A DNA stretch of 64,000 nucleotides from assembly GCA_008477525.1 (NCBI GenBank), contig SPDT01000003.1:2294001-2358000 (forward strand), in the 5' to 3' direction. Position numbers and translations under genes: made by a program. Below the pieces are notes generated by a model. That model saw only the letters and a list, made by a program, of their open reading frames with translations. It was not told the DNA's origin and did no database searches. How positions within the stretch are numbered: the first letter of the stretch is position 1; each line of letters starts with the position of its first letter. This stretch comes from Hypomyces perniciosus (Eukaryota > Ascomycota > Sordariomycetes > Hypocreales > Hypocreaceae). Positions 1-8,466 of this stretch are shown piece by piece.

Positions 1-650
1 AATATATTATATATATAATAAAATTATTTTATAAATATTAAAAAATTAAATTACAATTAAAATAAATAATAAAAAATAAGGTTATATATACTTAGAAAAA
101 TATTTTTTAATAAATGTATTTCATAGTATTTTAAATAAAGACTTATTATTTTTAAATTTAAGATTAAAATAAAATATATTCGATATTATATAGGATTATT
201 CTAGATTTTATTTAAGCTAAATTAATATATATATTTTCTTTTTAAAAAATAATAATAAAAGAAAATTTAAATTTATATTATATAAATTAACTTTTTAGTA
301 TTTTAAATGGATATTTAATATTTCTAAATATAGAATATTAATTAGAACTTTTTTAAATATTTAATATAAATTTTCTAGAATTTCTTTAATATACATTAAA
401 ATATATATTTATTTTTTAAGAAATTTAATAATATTATTTTTAATATTTAATTTTTAGCCTTTATATCATAATTAAAAATATTATATAAATACTATTTACT
501 AATAAAAGTATTTTAATATTTATATAATTTTAATATATTTAATGAATTTTTAATATATTTTTTATATCTATCCGTTTCTATTTTTAGATTAGTTAGTTTA
601 GTTACTAAATTAAAGTGGGTCTAGTTAGTTTTAGTTACTAAAATCACAAT
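1..650. repeat. AT-rich RIP-type DNA
   Basis: This stretch is almost entirely A and T, dominated by TA, AAT and TTTA words, with no open frame of useful length. That pattern is what RIP leaves in repeated DNA of filamentous ascomycetes by turning CpA into TpA. The original element cannot be recognised. GC content rises abruptly near 650, where an LTR remnant begins. Confidence 0.8.
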
Positions 651-654
651 ACTG

Positions 655-815
655 CAGCTAATACAAAGAAGAAGCTTTATGCAGGCGCTGTAAGCGCCTG
701 CAGAGTCTGACACATCGCTTACGCGATGTATATGTCAGCTCGTATCTGCTTTGTAACCAGATAAGAGCTCCCTAGCGCTGATAGGCGGTAGGGCCCCGGC
801 CTGCTCAACCCAACA
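655..815 (+). repeat. LTR remnant matching the 61.4-61.7 kb LTR
   Basis: About 160 bp here align with the 3' two thirds of the LTR at 61416-61679. They share the AAAGAAGAAGCT start, two GC-rich hairpins (681-701 and ACATCGCTTACGCGATGT at 712-729), AGATAAGAGCTCCCTAGCGC, and the end AGGGCCCCGGCCT...AACCCAACA. The 5' part of the LTR is not recognisable. No internal domain follows, so this is a solo or truncated LTR surrounded by AT-rich DNA. One difference is striking: the 681-701 hairpin is the reverse complement of its counterpart at 61545-61565. Confidence 0.75.
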
Positions 816-1020
816 ATACCTTTATCTATAGTATTTGATTTTAATAAATATAAATAGTACTTTATATATATTTACTTTATATAAAATATATATAAGCTAT
901 AAAGTGTAAAGTTTAGGAAAAGAATATATTATATTAAATTATATACCTTATAAATTATTCCTATAATAAAATACACTATATAACTTTTTAATATAAATTA
1001 TTTTAAAATTTCATTTAAAT
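816..1020. repeat. AT-rich RIP-type DNA
   Basis: A second short AT-rich block follows the LTR remnant and carries no gene signal. It ends sharply near 1020, where normal-composition DNA begins. Confidence 0.7.
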
Positions 1021-1093
1021 GCAATGATACACCAGGGCTGGATCATTATCCCCCCATGGGTCCGAATGAGGAGGACGAGGAGTTAGACGAGGA

Positions 1094-1520
1094 ATGGGCG
1101 GAGGACGACTAGGGCGAGAAGGACGTCCGCCTGCTGACATGTTCCGCACGGAACCGCTGGCAGATACGATCGAACCCCTTCTGTTGGCCTTTGTTGCAGC
1201 GTTGCAAGGCATGCCCGCCCTGGAGGGCAGAGCTATTCACCTACCTGTCTTGGAATCCGTCGGAAGAGAGATCGGCTGAGTATGGAGATGAGGCACCCTA
1301 CGATTCTGAAAACGGCGGTCGCAGATGGGGGTTGAGATACGTTCCAGGGATGGATAGTGTTGAGGGGCTGGTCCAGTGGCAAGTCGGGGCATGGAGACCG
1401 CACGAGGGCGTGATCAAGTTATTGGAAGATCTGGGTGGGGATAGTAAACCCAAGATGGTGTGGAAGTCATTCGACTTTATGGACTGCAGGGAGAACGAAG
1501 ATTTTCAAGCTTTTATTTGA
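1094..1520 (+). pseudogene. F-box-type protein, C-terminal fragment with frameshift
   Basis: Two overlapping plus-strand frames read as one protein tail. The first (1094-1226) contains FRTEPLADTIEPLLLAFVAA and ends in MPALEG. The second (about 1227-1520) continues AELFTYLSWNPSEER and has WQVGAWRPHEGVIKLLEDLG before a stop. A FRT..P...TI.PLL.AF...L..MP.L segment followed by a W.V..WRP.....L....G tail resembles C-terminal regions of many fungal F-box proteins; this is from memory, not a search. The join needs a one-base shift in the GGAGGGC run near 1221-1228. No F-box is present because the upstream part is missing at the AT-rich border. It is read as a truncated, frameshifted relic, although an unusual intact gene cannot be excluded. 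Confidence 0.5.
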
Positions 1521-2880
1521 AGACTGGCGGTGACGGGGTGCAACTCATGCGAGGTCTAGCAAGGCCTCTCTTCTTTCATTGTAACATCGATCGGTACCGG
1601 TGCGGCTGTGGTGGGCGTAAGGGTGGCAGCTCGACGGTAGGCTCCACGAACTTTGTCCTAGGCGTGTCCACGGACAGCTCCGTGCCGTTCATCAGGTCCA
1701 GGTTGGATCAGCCAAAGTTGATGACGGAGTTCCATGCATGGAGCGGGACGACTTACCACGATGCCGATGCCGATACCGGCACCGAGGGTGGGGAGCTGCT
1801 CTAAAAGAGAAACAGTCTCGTACTTGTTCTTTATCGTCTGATATGTGGCACATGCTGCTTTTAGGTTAGATGTACCTGTCTCAAAAAGTTCGCTTAGCCC
1901 TGCTCGTTGGGCTACTGCATCTCAATGAACGTTGGACTTGATAGTCGCTAGTATTAGCTTGAAGAGGACGTCATCCTAGTCATAGAAAGAGTCCGGGGTG
2001 CCAAAGCAAACCTGTTCAAGCTGGGGGGTCCGGAAGATCCTCAAGCATGTGGAGACGACGATGACGCCTGCCTTCACCAAGATGAAGTGCTTGAGAGCCT
2101 GATCAGGTGCGAGATTGAGGATTTCCAGTGGATGAAGATGGATTTGTCAAGCATAGTCCTCAGGCATGCAGTGCCTCATGCACAAATGCTTTTATCTCTT
2201 CAGTAGTGGCAATCACCCTGTGCTTCGAGACTAGTCGAGCTCTGAGGGACTTGGTCAGATGGACATGGTGGGTTAATCGATGTACCACTTATGTCATGAT
2301 TTTATCTGTACGCCAAGGAGAACCTGGTTGGAGTCCGTATACGTTAGGATTTACTGGAAACAGAATCCCAGAAGAAGATAGAAAGCTACACGAGAGATTT
2401 CATCATATAGGAGCTGTTCTCGATAATGGAATCAACTGGTCCTTTGCTAATGAAATTGGGTATTTCAGCAGACCTTTCTACGGCAGAGCTCTTTCTGAAA
2501 GCGAGTTTTTCTTCCCGGGCCAAACATATGGACTCACGGACTCGCTGCCATCATTCCCGTCAAGAAATACTTCAAGCCCGATACTCCATAAATCATCTTC
2601 TCTTGTATCACTATGTATAATGCTTCATGTGCATCCTAGTAGTTGACTTGAAATACGGAATGGCTTATCCAATCGCCTAGACTTTCCATCCAATGCCTCC
2701 AGGGTCATGAGTCTAAGCTTGGGGCTTGAAAGTGAGGTAGCAGTGGTCTTCATATTGTCATTCTTGGATATGGTATAAAGGACTATTAAATAGAGTTTTG
2801 AAAATATTAGATTAGCTCCAGTAAGAGCGTTCTTCCCATCACATCGTACGAGCGAACCTTCACTTTCAATATATGGACTT
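1521..2880. other. Unassigned region with one unrecognised plus-strand ORF
   Basis: No gene could be assigned. The longest ATG-type frame is 2128-2646 on the plus strand (172 codons), with a plausible globular patch (GNRIPEEDRKLHERFHHIGA followed by GINWSFANEIGYFSRPF) but no recognisable family, start context or introns. It could be part of a decayed gene. The last 240 bases before 2881 are the 3' flank of the minus-strand UstYa-like gene. Confidence 0.3.
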
Positions 2881-3813
2881 TCATCCTTCGAAATGCGCAA
2901 ACCCGTGGTCATCATTATATCGAAATCGTTCAGCCCAGTTGAACAGTTGTCGAAAGTCTCGACACTGATGCGGAGTCCCGTATCCGTCTACCCCGTTTCT
3001 GGGCGCCGTGTTGTCAAATTTAGGTTTGAACGGCTCCAAAGTAGAGTCAGATGTGCATAGGATACTCTCCCTGAGGTAGTCCAAACAGTGGAGTGTGTGA
3101 GAGTGTGTGGCAGTGATGTTTGCTTCCAGAGCCTCGAAGAGGTCGGATTGAAGAAGGAACTATGCAAAGTTTAGTTGAGTTTATTTGTTTTTAACAGAAT
3201 CCAGAAAAGAGGTTGGGTGTAAGAGAATATATTACATACAAGGCAGTGTAGTTGGTGGAATGCAGCTACGGAAAATCGACCGGTGCCATCCGTGCTGGTG
3301 TCTCGGACGAAGTCAGGCACTGGACCTGCAGCCGCGATATTGTCTATCGAAACATACCCCTTTCCCTCTATACGTGTATATTAGAAAAGTGACGAGATGT
3401 TGATGAGGAAAGGGAGCATACTTGGGAAAAGGTTCATCCATGCTTCATACCCTTTCTCTGAGCGTGGATCATCATACACCCTCTCGGGCATGAATGCTTT
3501 TTGAATCGGCCCAACTGAAAGTCCTGATTAGCAAAGGCAACGAGGAATGGACATCATTTTGCTCACGGGGAGGAATATCCAACCCAGGAAGTAATTTTCG
3601 ACTCTCACTTAAGCCAGTTCCATGTTGTATGGTCTTCCACACAACGAGACTTGCTGTGGTCGAAATCACTAAGCTGAGCAAAGTAACAAGAAAAAAATCC
3701 ATTAACGTAAGATTCGCCCTTCTCTTCTCTATCCGCTGTAGAGGGAGATCTTCACTCTTGGAGTCCAATAGCCTATCCTCGTCAGCATCAGAGCCAGAGC
3801 TTAGCCGAGACAT
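2881..3813 (-). CDS. UstYa-like (DUF3328) oxidase 1
   Basis: Four exons on the minus strand, complement(join(2881..3159,3240..3367,3422..3514,3567..3813)), give 248 aa. All junctions are GT-AG and keep frame. Intron 1 (3515-3566) has a good branch site, GCTAATC. The in-frame TTG upstream of 3813 is not used; ATG at 3813 starts MSRLSSGSDADEDRLL. A single membrane segment lies at about residues 38-58 after a Lys/Arg-rich stretch. GPIQKAFMPERVYDDPRSEK and W-M-N-L-F-P-K-G-K-G-Y-V lie near residues 84-119. The two diagnostic HxxHC motifs are H151-Q-L-H-C155 and H177-T-L-H-C181. UstYa proteins are membrane-anchored oxidases that make C-O and C-C cross-links in fungal RiPPs such as ustiloxin and asperipin. 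The gene lies 191 bp downstream of a second UstYa-like gene and 2.7 kb from a repeat-containing precursor, supporting a RiPP role. Substrate is inferred. Confidence 0.88.
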
Positions 3814-4004
3814 GATGCGATCAGGGTGTGGCAGGAGATCCAAGGAAACTAAAGCAGAGAATACCAGAAATCCTCCGCCTAGGGTACAGTAATTAAAAAC
3901 AGTCCCAAGGGGATTACATACTATAAGTAAGCAAGGGGGGTAGGACAGTTTGGAACTATACTAAGAAAGGAAGCTCCCTGGTAAACGATTCCCCATGTAC
4001 GGTT

Positions 4005-4889
4005 TTATGGGGCAATATCTAGGATCTTATCGCCCTCCCTCAACTCCACTTCCACCTTGTCGAGGGTCTGATGCTCCCGGACCCATTCTCGTACTGGCTC
4101 CCAGTCGATACACTTATGATCAGTATTGAAATCCACAAAAGATCCATCCACTCCCTGTTCCTTATCCTTCACCCAGTATTGCCCGAACACCCCCAGGTCG
4201 GGCTTGCACTGGATTGTCTGCCGCAGCATGTCGATGCAGTGCGTTACGTGTTTCACGACGGTTTGCTCGTCTGCACCAAGATGGTGTCCTGGGGAGTCGG
4301 GGGCTGAGTAATACTTGTAGTTGAAGAAAACGGCTTTGCGAATCATGTTGAGGCAGTGCAGGTGGTGATTGAACTCGAAGTAAACTGGGAAGTCTCCCGA
4401 GGAGGTTTTAAGGTGGTCTGAGCTGATGCCAGCATGCCTTGCCTGTGACGAGGACAAGAGAAGAGGTTTTGAGGTGGTACCGAGACCTTCCCATGCTGCG
4501 TCCACAGATGCAGACGGGGGAAGACGGTAAATGGAGGTTGAATTAGCGAGAAATGTTCCGTCGTAGAGGACTGAACGATAATGAATCGGGATATCGATAG
4601 GTGTAGCTAAGAAATAGTCAGCAAAAGGACAAATTGAACGGCAAGACACGAAGGGGAGAGTACGATTTTGTTGCGTATGTCGTACGCAAGTTGCATCGAG
4701 ATAGGAAGTTCTGTGGATGTAGAGGTATGTCCAAATATGCAAGCATAGAGAGACGCCAAGTAAGGCAATCAAGCAGCATATGAGTATATCACGCCCCCGG
4801 TGACTTCGAAATTCATCTTTTGGGCGTGAGGAAGAGCCTAAAAAGGGATCGAGCTCTTCAGCCGGGCTGCCCTCTCTTTCTCTCTCCAT
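4005..4889 (-). CDS. UstYa-like (DUF3328) oxidase 2
   Basis: A single exon of 294 aa. ATG at 4889 (MEREREGSPAEE) was chosen because the three codons upstream begin with TTG. One transmembrane helix lies at about residues 34-57 (DILICCLIALLGVSLCLHIW), so the protein is probably type II with a lumenal catalytic part. SASVDAAWEGLG matches the P-S..VD.AW motif of the family. The two HxxHC motifs are present as HHLHC near residues 175-179, followed by MIRK, and HVTHC near 214-218, followed by IDMLRQ and a downstream Cys. A CIDWEPVREWVREH segment lies near the C-terminus. The family catalyses oxidative cyclisation of RiPP cores, often as two different UstY proteins per cluster (UstYa and UstYb). 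It is head-to-tail with the gene at 2881-3813. That it acts on the YQW repeats encoded at 6527-6873 is inferred. Confidence 0.9.
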   Translation of the reverse strand: MEREREGSPAEELDPFLGSSSRPKDEFRSHRGRDILICCLIALLGVSLCLHIWTYLYIHRTSYLDATCVRHTQQNRTLPFVSCRSICPFADYFLATPIDIPIHYRSVLYDGTFLANSTSIYRLPPSASVDAAWEGLGTTSKPLLLSSSQARHAGISSDHLKTSSGDFPVYFEFNHHLHCLNMIRKAVFFNYKYYSAPDSPGHHLGADEQTVVKHVTHCIDMLRQTIQCKPDLGVFGQYWVKDKEQGVDGSFVDFNTDHKCIDWEPVREWVREHQTLDKVEVELREGDKILDIAP

Positions 4890-5390
4890 GCTGATCAACT
4901 TCCAAATGATGGCAGCAACAATTGCAGGTTATGGTATTGCTCCCATACGACGTGGATGGAGAAGTGTTATTCAGCATCAGTGTCACCCAGTAGATGAAAG
5001 ACCTGTGATGTATCGGCTGGTCAAGGCCAGTTCCTCCAGTAATATTGAGCTCTAGGTATGATATCATGCATATTCCAGGATTACTTGATAGTTGATGCTT
5101 CTGGGAAATTTTACCTTCCATTTGTGAGAACTGTAGTGTTCACTAATGCAGACTTTGAAGGCTTCACAAGGCGTAACACTTTCTATGTATAAAGTTCTTA
5201 AGGATAAGCACTAGTAAGTAGCTTAGCTTAAAATTTCCCCGCAGGAACTTTTGTCCCACCAATACTTACAGGGGCTGTGCAGCCAATAGAAAAGGATGAA
5301 CAGGTTGATATAGAGCTCGAGTTATTCAACCTTTGGTATATTAGTGACAAGGGTTACAAAAGATCCAGCAGCGTAATCAAAGAGTAGATA
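4890..5390. promoter_or_regulatory. Upstream region of the UstYa-like genes
   Basis: About 500 bp of normal-composition DNA between the start of the second UstYa-like gene and the inverted-repeat element. No gene is seen. It must hold the promoter of the minus-strand UstYa pair. No binding site could be named with confidence. Confidence 0.5.
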
Positions 5391-5686
5391 GACCAACTGA
5401 CCCCCCCCTTGTTATCCGACCCCTACAGGGGTCTAAGTACCTGACCTGACCCGGTCGGATGAACTCTAACAGGTCAGTTCAGCCTGACCTGACCCCTATA
5501 ACCTCATCAGACCCTTTAATGCATTTTAGAGGTACTTTGCATATAGGTAATATACCTGTATATATAATGACAGATATATACATAATATAAAAAAAATTGC
5601 TTATATATATATTAAAATTATATAGTTTATTTTTATAATTAAAACTAATTTTAAATTAATTTATATTTATTTTTATATTTATTTTA

Positions 5687-5717
<31 letters not shown>

Positions 5718-6253
5718 TTTATTTTTATATTCATTTTATATTTATTTTAATTTTATTTTTATATTTATTTTATATTTATTTTATATTTATTTTATTTTTA
5801 TTTTTAACTTTAATATATAAATATTATTTCTATAATAAATTTATATATATAAATAAAATATTATATTCAATTATTAAATATAATAAAAATATATAAAAAT
5901 CCTTTTAATTTACGTTAATTAAATAATTAACTACTTAATTAATTGAAAAAATAAACGGATATTTTATATATTTTTATTATTATATATATAAAAAATTATA
6001 TATTCTAGGTTATAGTTAGGTTATAGTTAGGTTAAATAATAAAAGAGATAATAGCTGAATATATATATAAGTATTTTTTTTAAATGTTATATATTTAAAA
6101 GTTACGTGGCTATTTTTATTAAGGGTCTGATAAGGTTATAGGGGTCAGGTCAGGTTAAGCTGACCTGTTAGAGTTCATCCGACCGGGTCAGGTCAGGTAC
6201 TTAGACCCCTGTAGGGGTCGGATGACAAGGGGGGGGGGGAGGGTCAGTTGGTC
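5391..6253. mobile_element. MITE-like element with about 130-bp terminal inverted repeats
   Basis: The left end (5391-about 5520) begins GACCAACTGACCC. It is repeated in inverted orientation at about 6122-6253 with only a few differences and a longer G run on the right (ten or more versus eight). Both arms contain TCCGACCCCTACAGGGGTC and the CTGACCTGACC words. TA flanks both ends (5389-5390 and 6254-6255), as expected for a TA target duplication of Tc1/mariner-type DNA transposons. The roughly 600-bp interior is nearly pure A/T, including degenerate TTTTA/TTTTATTTTA tandem repeats and no ORF, so the element is non-autonomous and its centre has probably been hit by RIP. It sits between the UstYa genes and the peptide precursor, ending 273 bp before the precursor ATG. 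Confidence 0.85.
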
Positions 6254-6526
6254 TATATACTCGTCACAATATCTCACGACTAATCGGCCATCGGGAACTG
6301 ATATCGAAATACGTCATGTGGAGTAAGTATCATCATATGAACAAAAATCATGGGGATCGATTGTATCTACCCACCGCTCCTCCTGAGGTATTTAATACAA
6401 CCTACTAAGGTAGACAGATCTTATAGAAAGGGCAATGCACCTGCTATTTTCCCTATCTTTATCCTCACCCATTGTACTCCATACTGTGACAGATATTTTT
6501 TATCTGCTGGCAATACTTTTACCAAG
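6254..6526 (+). promoter_or_regulatory. Promoter region of the RiPP precursor
   Basis: Unique DNA between the inverted-repeat element and the precursor ATG. A TATA-like TATTTAAT lies at 6389-6396, about 130 bp before the start codon. The start context ACCAAGATG is good. The insertion upstream may have replaced or displaced original control sequences. Confidence 0.4.
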
Positions 6527-6873
6527 ATGAAGTCATCACTTTTCCTCAGCTTCATTACAATTGCGGCTTCAGTCACTGCTGCCCCAGCTCCTGTATATCA
6601 CTCTCTCCATCTCTCTCTTTTTCTTCTCAATGCTTGAATTGCTTACCATTGATCCAGGACGTTGCCAACGTTGCCAGCTACCAATGGAAGAGGGGTACCG
6701 AGAGCACTGACAAGGTTGCCAATTACCAGTGGAAGAAGGATACGGAGAGCACCGACAAGGTTGCCAACTACCAGTGGAAGAGAGGTACTGAGAACACCGA
6801 CAAGGTTGCCAGCTATCAATGGAAAAAGGATACTGAGAACACCGATAAGGTTGCTAATTACCAGTGGAAGTAA
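6527..6873 (+). CDS. Secreted RiPP precursor with five YQW repeats (dikaritin-like)
   Basis: Two exons, join(6527..6592,6658..6873), give 93 aa; the 65-nt intron runs GTATAT to CCAG and keeps frame. Residues 1-20 form a signal peptide (MKSSLFLSFITIAASVTAAP). The rest is five copies of VA(N/S)YQWK. Copies two to five each sit in a 15-residue unit, (G/D)TE(S/N)TDK plus the core plus a dibasic site. Sites alternate KR, KK, KR, KK, and the last copy ends the protein at K93. Tyr falls at 30, 45, 60, 75 and 90, and Trp two residues later. Fungal dikaritin precursors (UstA, PhomA, AprA types) have this design: signal peptide, Kex2-cut repeats, and a Tyr- or Phe-containing core just before the dibasic site. 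Two UstYa-like genes lie 1.6-3.6 kb away. The mature product is unknown. The alternative is an unrelated Kex2-processed secreted repeat protein such as a pheromone or repellent-type peptide. Confidence 0.85.
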
Positions 6874-7778
6874 TTGTATAGGGTAGTTACAGTATCTTTC
6901 AGTACTAGTCTCATCTGAATTATCTGGAGTTAGGTGCTTGGAGAATAAGCAAGCAGTATCCACATTCGTGATGACCTAATTAATGCCTTGATCACAGGGA
7001 GGTTGAGATGGTATATTGTGTTAGCCTGGTTTACATCCCAAGGAACGATCCAGGAGCGACAGGATCATAGGGATCCTAATGATCCAAGGGCAAACCACTA
7101 GGTATAAAGACTATCCATTTCCTAACGTTTAGTATTGATATTAGCCAGTCGTCAATACAATACATTCACCAGAACTACCTGTTGTACCGAATATGTGGCA
7201 CGGTTGCTGTGCTATGACCTAGTCTTTCTGCCAATATGAGCTAGGTACGTTCTCTGGCTTATCCCTTGGGAAACCCCAAGTGGAAAGGTCACAATGAGTC
7301 CTGTCTGAGCTAACGAAGGCTTCCTTCCTTTCAGAGGGGTGAGCCATCACCATGCCATGCTCGCCTGGCTGACTCGGGATGTGAGCCAAAGTGCCCTCAC
7401 ATAATTGTCTACCGTTTCGACCTTTTATCTGCTTGCGTGCCTCCCAAGGTATCGCGTTCCGACCCGTTATGTGGCAATAAAACGTCGGGATGTACCTCTA
7501 TAATAAGTGGAGCCAAGTACCAAGATGCAGAATATTCAAGCCATACTCGTAGACTGCATACGAATACTCCATAGTAACTAGTAGAACTACTTTATGGGTT
7601 TGGGATGTAGTAGTGGAGGGGGTGTGAGCCTGATAGCTGATCATGCTTATCAATATCAGGCATCGACATCGGAATTCCCATCATACAAAACAGGGACAGC
7701 GCAAGCTTAGTTTGTTTGAGTTAGTTTAGGTGACTTATTGGTGTAAAAAATGGAGGACATTAAACTCAAGAAAAGAAG
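6874..7778. other. Non-coding region with a possible solo LTR
   Basis: No gene is seen. From 7019 the sequence starts TGTTAGCC, has a TATAAAG box near 7104, and continues to CAATACATTCACC near 7160, with TGGCACGGTTGC near 7196 that could be a primer-binding-like site. This layout resembles a Ty1/copia-type LTR, but no target duplication or second copy is visible, so it is only a suggestion. Confidence 0.3.
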
Positions 7779-7818
7779 TCGACAGGACCCGAATTTTTCA
7801 CTGCTTATGGTCGTATGT
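7779..7818 (-). pseudogene. Truncated 5S rRNA copy (5' end only)
   Basis: On the minus strand the first 40 nt of 5S rRNA are recognisable: ACATACGACCATA at the 5' end, followed by a diverged segment that includes AATTCGGGTCC. Homology stops near 7779 and the remaining two thirds are absent. It lies 78 bp from the first complete copy. Confidence 0.6.
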
Positions 7819-7895
7819 GCTTAGCGATAGCTTCAGTTAACCTATGGTAATCCCCAACACAGACTATAGAAAACACCAAAAACACCAAAAAAAGA

Positions 7896-8014
7896 ACATA
7901 CAACAGCCGGTGTTCGCCAGTGGTCACCCACCTGACTACTAATCTGCCTCTTATTGGCTTGACTATGGGAGAGCGGACGGGATCCCGTATATTCCAATAG
8001 ATATGGTCGTATGT
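7896..8014 (-). rRNA. 5S ribosomal RNA, copy 1
   Basis: A 119-nt minus-strand copy begins ACATACGACCATA and ends GGCTGTTGTATGT, so the two ends form helix I. It contains the conserved GGGATCCCGTCCGCTCTCCC and GATTAGTAGT blocks of Neurospora-type 5S rRNA. The helix III arms (ATTGG with CCAATAAG) still pair. It differs from copy 2 at only a few sites, including AGTCAGGTGG where copy 2 has AGTTGGGTGG. The A-rich flank on its 3' side gives a T-rich Pol III stop on the transcribed strand. It is probably functional or nearly so. Confidence 0.82.
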
Positions 8015-8084
8015 AATAGTCTGTCTCTCAACTCACATTATATCCGCACCAGCACAAACCACAACAAAAAGGCAAAAAAGAAAG

Positions 8085-8203
8085 ACATACAACAGCCGGT
8101 GTTCGCTGGTGGTCACCCACCCAACTACTAATCTGCCTCTCATTGGCTTGACTATGGGAGAGCGGACGGGATCCCGTATATTCCAATGGATATGGTCGTA
8201 TGT
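8085..8203 (-). rRNA. 5S ribosomal RNA, copy 2
   Basis: A 119-nt minus-strand copy with ends that pair (ACATACGAC with GTTGTATGT). The internal promoter region is conserved: GATCCCGTCCGCTCTCCCAT, then AAGCCAATGAGAGGCAGATT and AGTAGTTGGGTGGGTGACCA. The helix III arms CCATTGG and CCAATGAG are complementary. Its 5' end is 189 bp from that of copy 1. Filamentous ascomycete 5S genes are usually dispersed and independent of the rDNA, so a local tandem set is somewhat unusual. Confidence 0.88.
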
Positions 8204-8285
8204 GCTGGTTGGTGTCTCAACTCGCATTATATCCACACCTGCATTCGAAGAACACAACAGTAAAAAAAAAAGGCAAAAAAGGAAG

Positions 8286-8404
8286 ACATACAACAGCCGG
8301 TGTTCGCTGGTGGTCACCCACCCAACTACTAATCTGCCGGTTAGTGGCTTGTCTATGGGGGAGCGGACGGGACCCCGAATTCTCCACTACCTATGGTCGT
8401 ATGT
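8286..8404 (-). rRNA. 5S ribosomal RNA, copy 3
   Basis: A 119-nt minus-strand copy with the same ends and the AGTAGTTGGGTGGGTGACCA block. Helix III differs in sequence from copies 1 and 2 (GGTAGTGG with CCACTAACC) but pairs equally well, so both arms changed together. That argues for selection on structure rather than decay. It is 201 bp from copy 2 and only about 60 bp from the 3' end of the gene at 8467-10068. Confidence 0.88.
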
Positions 8405-8466
8405 ATAAGACGCTGACCTGAATGCCCTCATAACCTTGTACGAAAGGTCGGTGTTTGTGATGGTCC

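Noticed and set aside
2128..2646. 172-codon plus-strand frame
   Set aside because: Protein-like in places, but no recognised family, no clear start context, and overlapped by another frame of similar quality; not called as a gene.
6658..6873. CRISPR or satellite array at the 45-bp repeats
   Set aside because: The repeats are in frame, follow a signal peptide and intron, and carry protein-level dibasic sites; this is a coding repeat in a eukaryote.
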